Below are positions 1 to 4,977 of a stretch of DNA of 13,489 nucleotides, in pieces. The notes beneath the pieces were generated by a model that ran no database searches, was not told the origin of the DNA, and was given only the letters and a program-made list of their open reading frames with translations. The stretch is from contig JAEXLY010000176.1 in the NCBI GenBank assembly GCA_023444765.1, forward strand, positions 1-13,489, read 5' to 3'. The stretch is from Pseudomonadota bacterium. Lineage in GTDB: Bacteria; Pseudomonadota; Gammaproteobacteria; Xanthomonadales; Xanthomonadaceae. Made by a program: the position numbers and the translations under genes. Within the stretch, counting starts at the first letter, position 1. Each line of letters starts with the position of its first letter.

Positions 1-731
1 GCCGTGGCCGCGGTCGCGACCCCTGCAGCGCCCGACGCCGCCGCAAGCGACAGCGCCACGAGATCGCCCTTGCGTTCGCTGTAGCGGCTGGTCAGGTAGT
101 CGCTGCGATCGCGCACAAGCAGGGTGAACTTGACCAGCTCCTCCATGACATCGACCACCCGGTCGTAGTAGGACGAGGGCTTCATCCGCCCCGTCTCGTC
201 GAACTCCTGCCAGGCCTTGGGCACCGACGACTGGTTGGGGATCGTCACCATGCGCATCCAGCGGCCGAGCACGCGCAGCGCATTGACCACGTTGAACGAC
301 TGCGAACCGCCGCAGACCTGCATCACCGCCAGGGTGCGACCCTGGGTGGGACGCACCCCGCCGTCTACCAGCGGCAGCCAGTCGATCTGGTTCTTGAACA
401 CCGCCGTGACCGCGCCGTGGCGCTCCGGGCTCACCCAGACCTGGCCTTCGGACCACATCGACAGCGCGCGCAGTTCCTGCACCTTCGGATGCTCCGGGCC
501 CACGCTGCCCTGCAGCGGCAGGTCGTGCGGATCGAACACGCGGGTGTCGGCACCGAGATGCCGCAGCAGGCGCTCGGCCTCCAGCGCCAGCTTGCGGCTG
601 TAGGACTCCGGACGCAGCGAGCCGTACAGGATCAGGATCCTCGGCGGGTGTCCGGCGCCGGCGGCGAGCCGCCCGGTATCGACCGGATCGATCGCCGCGG
701 GCGCAAGGTTGGGAAGGTCATGCAGATCCAT
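1..731 (-). CDS. arsH: ArsH, NADPH-dependent FMN reductase / organoarsenical oxidase (3' end cut by window edge)
   Basis: Translating the minus strand from the ATG at 731 gives 243 codons open to the left edge. ArsH is a cytoplasmic NADPH:FMN oxidoreductase that oxidises trivalent organoarsenicals to less toxic pentavalent forms. Visible features are an N-terminal extension of about 30 residues, a flavodoxin-like strand ILILYGS, the FMN-phosphate loop GSLRPESYSR (about residues 37-46), then EGQVWVSPERHG, FKNQIDWLPL and QVCGGSQSFNVVNALR. The ArsH-typical stretch RMVTIPNQSSVPKAWQEF follows. Family members are about 230-250 residues, so only the extreme C-terminus should be missing. A weak Shine-Dalgarno (GGCAGGAC) lies about 10 nt upstream. 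It diverges from arsR across 41 bp, so ArsR control is expected. The ArsH assignment is firm; substrate range is family knowledge. Confidence 0.93.
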   Translation of the reverse strand, partial: MDLHDLPNLAPAAIDPVDTGRLAAGAGHPPRILILYGSLRPESYSRKLALEAERLLRHLGADTRVFDPHDLPLQGSVGPEHPKVQELRALSMWSEGQVWVSPERHGAVTAVFKNQIDWLPLVDGGVRPTQGRTLAVMQVCGGSQSFNVVNALRVLGRWMRMVTIPNQSSVPKAWQEFDETGRMKPSSYYDRVVDVMEELVKFTLLVRDRSDYLTSRYSERKGDLVALSLAAASGAAGVATAAT

Positions 732-791
732 GTGGCTTGTGTCCTGCCGAATTGTTCGACTATTCTAGAATCATGGAATTGACAACCGCAA
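732..791. promoter_or_regulatory. Divergent arsH/arsR promoter-operator with 10-bp palindrome
   Basis: The gap between the two start codons is 41 bp and contains the perfect palindrome ATTCTAGAAT (762-771). On the plus strand TTGTGT (737-742), an 18-bp spacer and TATTCT (761-766) form a plausible sigma-70 promoter whose start point would fall on the A of the arsR ATG at 773. On the minus strand TTGCGG (complement of 786-791), 18 bp and TAGAAT (complement of 762-767) would serve arsH, leaving a short leader. The palindrome overlaps both -10 boxes, so one bound ArsR dimer could block both directions. The motifs are seen directly; function is inferred. Confidence 0.55.
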
Positions 792-1111
792 CCACCGCGC
801 TCGCGGCGCTGGGAAACCGCACCCGCCTGTCGATCTTCCGGCTGCTGGTCGAAGCCGGCCCGGAGGGGCGCACACCCGGCGACATCGCGGGAGAACTGGA
901 GATGCCCGGGGCCACCCTGTCCTTCCACCTCAAGGAGCTGACCCTGGCGGGCCTCATCTCGGGCGAGGCGCAGGGTCGGAACATCGCCTATCGCGCCGAT
1001 TTCGATGCCATGAATAGCCTGGTCGAGTTCCTCACGCGCAATTGCTGTGGCGGCGACACAGGCCGTTGCCGGCCCCGCAGGCCCGCCGCCTCCGCGCGAC
1101 GGAGGGGATGA
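773..1111 (+). CDS. arsR: ArsR/SmtB-family arsenic-responsive repressor
   Basis: A 112-residue winged-helix repressor. The core runs from TALAALGNRTRLSIFRLL (about residues 8-25) through the recognition helix region GDIAGELEMPGATLSFHLKEL (36-56) to the wing GLISGEAQGRNIAYRAD. The classical ArsR sensor ELxCxxC in the recognition helix is absent: the region reads ATLSFHLKEL without cysteine. Instead C91, C92 and C99 cluster near the C-terminus, resembling the alternative As(III) site described for the Acidithiobacillus ferrooxidans ArsR. The tail after C99 is arginine- and proline-rich and looks poorly conserved. The ATG at 773 is chosen over a TTG at 737 because family homology begins there and the promoter placement suggests a leaderless message. 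It probably represses itself and the divergent arsH. Confidence 0.9.
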   Translation: MELTTATTALAALGNRTRLSIFRLLVEAGPEGRTPGDIAGELEMPGATLSFHLKELTLAGLISGEAQGRNIAYRADFDAMNSLVEFLTRNCCGGDTGRCRPRRPAASARRRG

Positions 1112-1263
1112 CGGCCTTCGAGACCCGCGGCGGCTTCTGTCGCGATGGGCGACCGGATGACGGTTTCAGGCACGAGCGCTGGATCGACGGCGGCCACTTG
1201 CTGTCGCGTGTCCCGATGCGCCGGCGGCGTGATGCGGATGCACGGCTGCGGCTCGTCCGATGA
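1108..1263 (+). CDS. Possible small ORF coupled to arsR (51 aa, unrecognised)
   Basis: An ATG at 1108 overlaps the arsR stop codon as ATGA and is preceded by the purine run GGAGGGG (1101-1107), although that sits very close to the start. The predicted product (MTAFETRGGFCRDGRPDDGF, then an arginine-rich tail RRRRDADARLRLVR) matches no family I recognise. In DNA this GC-rich, short open frames arise easily by chance, so it may be noncoding or a decayed gene. The ATGA overlap is the only real support. Between its end and the next gene (1264-1375) I see only a Shine-Dalgarno AGGGAG at 1363-1368 belonging to the downstream gene, and no convincing promoter. Confidence 0.18.
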   Translation: MTAFETRGGFCRDGRPDDGFRHERWIDGGHLLSRVPMRRRRDADARLRLVR

Positions 1264-1375
1264 CGGCTGGTTGACTGCCTCACGTTGACGTTCCTGAAGC
1301 CTCGCGCCGCCTTCTCCGGCAGTTCATCCGCGACGTCCTAGGGTCTGGGCCGGAACCACGACAGGGAGCACGGAC

Positions 1376-1801
1376 ATGAAACACCTCCTGATCACCGGCG
1401 CGCTGATGCTGGCCGTTCCCGGCGCCGCCCTGGCCGACCCGCCGCACCGGCATGGCCACCACGCGGCCCGGGACTACCAGCATGCACGGCGCGACTACGA
1501 GAAGGATCGGCGCAAGGCCGAGCGCGAGTACTGGAAGGACCGCCGCAAGGCCGAGCGCGAGTACGCAAAGGATCGCCGGGAGGCGATGCGCGAATTCGCC
1601 CGCGCCGAGCGCCGCTGGGCGCGCGGCCAGCACATCCCGCGCCATTACCTCTCCGACACCTATTACGTGCGCGACTACGGCAGGTATGGTCTGGCCCCAC
1701 CACCGGCAGGCTACAGCTGGGTCCGCCCGGATCCCCGCGACGACAGCTACTACATGGTGCAGCTGGCGACGGGGCTGATCGAGCAGATCCTGGGTCCCTG
1801 A
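1376..1801 (+). CDS. RcnB-family secreted protein with charged hendecad repeats
   Basis: A 141-residue exported protein. Residues 1-20 are a Sec signal peptide with a likely AxA cleavage site (AALA then DPP). A histidine-rich stretch (PPHRHGHH, 22-29) follows, then a highly charged repeat block (about 40-83) and a C-terminal RcnB-type domain with HIPRHYLSDTYYVRDYGRYG and LAPPPAGYSWVR, ending in an ATGLIEQIL helix. E. coli RcnB is a periplasmic protein that modulates nickel/cobalt homeostasis. Many proteobacterial relatives have unknown roles, so metal handling here is only suggested by family and the His-rich segment. The start is supported by AGGGAG at 1363-1368, 7 nt upstream. It is monocistronic in appearance, 264 bp after arsR and followed by a hairpin. 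No RcnR operator was recognised. Confidence 0.85.
   Translation: MKHLLITGALMLAVPGAALADPPHRHGHHAARDYQHARRDYEKDRRKAEREYWKDRRKAEREYAKDRREAMREFARAERRWARGQHIPRHYLSDTYYVRDYGRYGLAPPPAGYSWVRPDPRDDSYYMVQLATGLIEQILGP
1493..1624 (+). repeat. 33-bp tandem repeat encoding 11-residue units inside the RcnB-like gene
   Basis: Four consecutive 33-bp units (1493-1525, 1526-1558, 1559-1591 and the degenerate 1592-1624) encode DYEKDRRKAER, EYWKDRRKAER, EYAKDRREAMR and EFARAERRWAR. A stretch of 21 identical bases occurs at 1511-1531 and again at 1544-1564. The first two units are closest in sequence, suggesting recent duplication, and the last is diverged. The 11-residue period and alternating acidic/basic residues suggest a long charged helix. 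Confidence 0.85.
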
Positions 1802-1827
1802 TACCTACCCGATCTGCCGTGCAGCAA

Positions 1828-1847
1828 AGGCCGCCTCGGGGCGGCCT
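1828..1847 (+). terminator. GC-rich hairpin after the RcnB-like gene
   Basis: A perfect 8-bp stem AGGCCGCC / GGCGGCCT closes a TCGG tetraloop, 26 bp past the stop codon at 1799-1801. There is no T-tract on the plus strand; on the minus strand the stem is followed by only TTT. It probably ends the upstream transcript inefficiently or protects its 3' end. Confidence 0.55.
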
Positions 1848-1903
1848 ACTGCCGGCTGTCGGCGCAGCCTGCCCGCGCGGCCGCGCCCTGCTCCGCGGCA
1901 CGT

Positions 1904-1956
1904 ATATGCAACCGGCCAGATCATCGTGATAATCGATATCGATGCCGATATAGGAA
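1904..1956 (+). promoter_or_regulatory. Putative promoter, operator and RBS of the LysR-type regulator
   Basis: GATAAT at 1928-1933 is a good -10, but the -35 region near 1905-1910 is poor. It is followed immediately by the 12-bp palindrome ATCGATATCGAT (1932-1943), overlapping the predicted start point. The position suits autoregulation, which is common for LysR proteins. TAGGAA at 1951-1956, 7 nt before the GTG, is the likely ribosome-binding site and decides that start: the ATG at 1942 runs into a stop after two codons. Confidence 0.4.
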
Positions 1957-1963
1957 CCCTGCC

Positions 1964-2905
1964 GTGCCCAACCCGCCCTGGTTCGTCCGTGCGCGTCTGA
2001 AAACGCGCCAGCTGATGCTGATGATCGCCATCGAGGAACAGGGCAACATCCATCGCGCGGCCGAATCGCTGAACATGTCGCAACCGGCGGCCTCCAAGCT
2101 GCTCAAGGACCTGGAGGACCTGATCGGCGTGCCGCTGTTCGAGCGCCTGCCACGCGGCATGCGGGCGACCTGGTACGGCGAGACCATGATCCGCCACGCA
2201 CGCATCGCACTGGCCAGCCTGGGCGAGGCCGGCGCCGAGATCGAGGCGCTCAAGGCCGGGCATGCCGGCAACGTCACCGTCGGCGCGATCTCCGGCCCGG
2301 CCATGACGCTCCTGCCGCCGACGCTGGCGCGGCTGCATCGCGAGCAACCCGATCTGCGGGTGTCGCTGATGGTGGAGAGCAGCGACGTGCTGCTCGAGCA
2401 GCTGGCGCAGAACCGCATCGACCTGATGATCGGACGCCTGTTCCCGCGCCACGACACGCGCAACCTGCACTACGAGCCGATCGCCGAAGAAGATGTGTGC
2501 GCGATCGCGCGCCCCGATCATCCCCTGCTGCAGGGACGTACGTCGCTGGCCGAACTGGCCCGGGCCAGCTGGGTAGTACCGCCCGAAGGCAGCGTGCTGC
2601 GCCACCGCTTCGAGTTGATGTTCCAGAACGCGGGCCTGCAGCCGCCGCGCCAGGTGATCGGCACGGCCGCGCTGGTGCTGGTGCCGCGCCTGCTGCAAGG
2701 CGGCGACCACCTGGCGGTGGTGCCGGTGGACGTGGCCCGCCATTACGCCGGCTATGGCATGGTCAGGCAGCTGCCGTTCGAGCTCTCCTGCCGGATGGAC
2801 TCGTTCGGCTTCATCACCCGCACGGACTGGCTGCTTTCGCCCGGCGCACGCACGGTGCTGGCCGCGCTGAAGGACGTCGCCACGCAGGTATATCCGGCAG
2901 GCTGA
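1964..2905 (+). CDS. LysR-type transcriptional regulator, GbpR-like
   Basis: A 313-residue LysR regulator starting at GTG 1964. The N-terminal winged helix-turn-helix (about 12-75) includes NIHRAAESLNMSQPAASKLL and LIGVPLFERLPRGMRATWYG. A linker helix and a periplasmic-binding-protein-like effector domain (about 101-305) follow, with VTVGAISGPAMTLLPPTLARL and VVPPEGSVLRHRFELMF. The opening NPPWFVRARLKTRQL and the NIHRAAE helix resemble GbpR, the Agrobacterium regulator responding to galactose, fucose and arabinose. It lies directly upstream of, and in the same direction as, a sugar-acid dehydratase and a secreted arabinofuranosidase-family enzyme, so it most likely controls them in response to a pentose or pentonate. 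LysR family assignment is firm; the GbpR relationship is recognition from memory and the effector is inferred. Confidence 0.88.
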   Translation: MPNPPWFVRARLKTRQLMLMIAIEEQGNIHRAAESLNMSQPAASKLLKDLEDLIGVPLFERLPRGMRATWYGETMIRHARIALASLGEAGAEIEALKAGHAGNVTVGAISGPAMTLLPPTLARLHREQPDLRVSLMVESSDVLLEQLAQNRIDLMIGRLFPRHDTRNLHYEPIAEEDVCAIARPDHPLLQGRTSLAELARASWVVPPEGSVLRHRFELMFQNAGLQPPRQVIGTAALVLVPRLLQGGDHLAVVPVDVARHYAGYGMVRQLPFELSCRMDSFGFITRTDWLLSPGARTVLAALKDVATQVYPAG

Positions 2906-2921
2906 TCGGCGACAGGCAGCG

Positions 2922-2938
2922 CGGGCGCGGCGCGCCCG
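2922..2938 (+). terminator. Possible hairpin after the LysR-type regulator gene
   Basis: A 7-bp all-GC stem CGGGCGC / GCGCCCG with a 3-nt loop begins 17 bp beyond the stop. No T-tract follows, so it is at best a weak or factor-assisted terminator. Such stems arise readily in this base composition. Confidence 0.35.
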
Positions 2939-2960
2939 TAGAGGTCGGCGGCACGGTCGA

Positions 2961-3010
2961 GCCCATACCGGAACGCCTATCGATTCTCCTTCAATTGTTA
3001 TTTTTCGTGC
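2961..3010 (+). promoter_or_regulatory. AT-rich promoter island upstream of the dehydratase gene
   Basis: About 35 bp here are conspicuously AT-rich against a very GC-rich background: CCTATCGATTCTCC, then TTCAATTGTTATTTTT. TATTTT (2999-3004) could be a -10 but no good -35 is spaced from it, as expected for an activator-dependent promoter. ATCGAT (2979-2984) recurs from the palindrome in front of the LysR gene, and ATA-N10-TAT (2965-2980) forms a small inverted pair. Binding by the LysR protein is a hypothesis. Confidence 0.4.
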
Positions 3011-3101
3011 ATGGATCCCCCCGGTAGCATCGTCCCGGCACAGGGCGGTGCGCATGCCGCGGACCGCCCGCCTTCCATCCCCGGGCAGGATCCCCGACCG
3101 C

Positions 3102-4826
3102 ATGAGCGCTCCGAAGAGGCCCGAACGCCGCAGCCAGCAGTGGTTCGGGCGCGACGGCAAGCAGGGCTTCTACTACCGCAGCTGGCTCAAGGGCCTGGGC
3201 CTGCCGCACGAGATGTTCGACGGGCGGCCGGTGATCGGCATCTGCAATACCTGGTCGGAACTCACGCCCTGCAACAGTTCCTTCCGCGAGCTGGCCGAGC
3301 ACGTCAAGCGCGGCGTGTACGAGGCCGGCGGCCTGCCGCTGGAATTCCCGGTGATGTCGCTGGGCGAGACCCAGATGCGTCCCACCGCGATGCTGTTCCG
3401 CAACCTCGCCTCGATGGACGTGGAGGAATCGATCCGCGCCAATCCCATCGACGGCGTGGTGCTGCTGATGGGCTGCGACAAGACCACGCCCTCGCTGCTG
3501 ATGGGCGCGGCCAGCGTGGACCTGCCGACCATCGGCGTGTCCGGCGGCCCCTCGCTGTCGGGCAACTGGCGTGGGCGTCCGGTGGGTTCGGGCACGGGCG
3601 TGATCGAGATGTCGGAGATGGTGCGCGCCGGCACGCTCAGCCAGGCCGAGTTCAACGAGGCCGAGGCCTGCATGCAGCGCTCCAAGGGCAGCTGCATGAC
3701 CATGGGCACGGCCTCGACGATGGCCTGCATGGTCGAGGCGATGGGCATGTCGCTGCCCGAGAACGCGGCCATTCCCGCCGTCGACGCGCGGCGCTTCCGG
3801 CTGGCGCACCTGTCCGGCCGCCGCGCGGTGGAGATGGTGCGCGAGGACCTGCGCATGTCGAAGGTGCTCACCCGCCAGGCCTTCGCCAACGCGATCCGCG
3901 CCAATGCCGCGATCGGCGGCTCGACCAATGCGGTGATCCACCTGCTGGCGATCGCCGGCCGCCTGGGCGTGCAGCTGACGCTCGACGACTGGGACCAGAT
4001 CGGCTCGCGCCTGCCTTGCCTGGTCAACCTCAAGCCATCGGGGCAGTACCTGATGGAGGATTTCTACTATGCCGGGGGCCTGCCCGCGGCGCTGCGCGAG
4101 ATCTCGCAGCACCTCGACCTGGACGCGATGACGGTCAACGGACGCACGCTGGGCGAGAACATCGCCGACGTGCCGTGCTGGAACCACGACGTGATCCGCC
4201 CGCTGGCCGAGCCGCTGCGATCCGAGGCCGGCATCGCCGTGCTGCGCGGCAACCTCGCGCCCGACGGCGCGGTGATCAAGCCTTCGGCCGCCTCCCCGCA
4301 CCTGCTGCGCCACCGTGGGCGCGCGGTGGTGTTCGAGGACATCGACGATTTCAAGGCGCGCATCGACGACGAGGCGCTGGAGGTCGACGCCGACAGCATC
4401 CTGGTGCTGAAGAACTGCGGGCCGCGCGGCTACCCGGGCATGGCCGAGGTCGGCAACATGCCGCTGCCGCCGAAGCTGCTGCGCCAGGGCATCACGGACC
4501 TCGTGCGCATTTCCGATGCACGCATGAGCGGGACCGCCTACGGCACCGTGGTGCTGCACGTCTCGCCCGAGGCCGCCACCGGCGGGCCGCTGGCGCTGGT
4601 GCGCGAAGGCGACATCGTCGAACTCGACGTGCCGGGCCGGCGCCTGCACCTGGACGTGAGCGACGAGGAGCTCGCCCGCCGCCGCGCCGAATGGACGCCG
4701 TTGCCGGCGCCCGCGCGCGGCTGGAGCAAGCTCTACGTCGAGCATGTGCAGCAGGCCCACCTGGGCGCCGACCTCGACTTCCTGGTCGGCGGCAGCGGCG
4801 ACACCGTCGCGGGCGACTCGCACTGA
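3102..4826 (+). CDS. IlvD/Edd-family sugar-acid dehydratase, probably L-arabinonate (pentonate) dehydratase
   Basis: A 574-residue cytoplasmic iron-sulfur dehydratase that converts an aldonate into its 2-keto-3-deoxy acid. Visible active-site elements: C57 (ELTPCN), C125 with K127 (GCDKTTP) and C198 (GSCMTMGTAST) as [2Fe-2S]/Mg ligands, and the catalytic serine S476 in RISDARMSGTAYG. These correspond to C59, C127, C200 and S480 of Rhizobium leguminosarum L-arabinonate dehydratase, with which the C-terminal LDFL..GDSH ending also agrees. In-frame starts exist at GTG 3048 and ATG 3054, but ATG 3102 fits the family N-terminus and has an upstream GCAGGAT. Length is normal. D-xylonate or another aldonate cannot be excluded. 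It sits between a GbpR-like regulator and an arabinofuranosidase-family gene, which supports a pentose role. Confidence 0.88.
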   Translation: MSAPKRPERRSQQWFGRDGKQGFYYRSWLKGLGLPHEMFDGRPVIGICNTWSELTPCNSSFRELAEHVKRGVYEAGGLPLEFPVMSLGETQMRPTAMLFRNLASMDVEESIRANPIDGVVLLMGCDKTTPSLLMGAASVDLPTIGVSGGPSLSGNWRGRPVGSGTGVIEMSEMVRAGTLSQAEFNEAEACMQRSKGSCMTMGTASTMACMVEAMGMSLPENAAIPAVDARRFRLAHLSGRRAVEMVREDLRMSKVLTRQAFANAIRANAAIGGSTNAVIHLLAIAGRLGVQLTLDDWDQIGSRLPCLVNLKPSGQYLMEDFYYAGGLPAALREISQHLDLDAMTVNGRTLGENIADVPCWNHDVIRPLAEPLRSEAGIAVLRGNLAPDGAVIKPSAASPHLLRHRGRAVVFEDIDDFKARIDDEALEVDADSILVLKNCGPRGYPGMAEVGNMPLPPKLLRQGITDLVRISDARMSGTAYGTVVLHVSPEAATGGPLALVREGDIVELDVPGRRLHLDVSDEELARRRAEWTPLPAPARGWSKLYVEHVQQAHLGADLDFLVGGSGDTVAGDSH

Positions 4827-4977
4827 GCCGACGGGGGCTGCGCCGGGTGGAGGCAGCGCCCGGGACAGCTTGCCGGCTGCGGTCCGCACCGCGCGATCTG
4901 GATGCAGGTCGGGGACGCGGCCACCGCTACGCCTGCCGCCGCGCGCACGACGCCGTCGCCGTCCAAGGGAGCCCATG

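Noticed and set aside
217..782. Plus-strand frames opposite arsH
   Set aside because: The minus strand encodes recognisable ArsH in this interval; the plus-strand products are featureless.
3048..3101. Upstream in-frame GTG (3048) and ATG (3054) starts for the dehydratase
   Set aside because: The extra 16-18 residues (MRMPRTARLPSPGRIPDR) do not resemble the family N-terminus, and ATG 3102 is preceded by GCAGGAT.
4827..4977. Possible terminator or promoter between the dehydratase and GH127/146 genes
   Set aside because: Only imperfect 5-bp stems (CCGGG/CCCGG) and no -10/-35 pair were found; treated as an intra-operon spacer.
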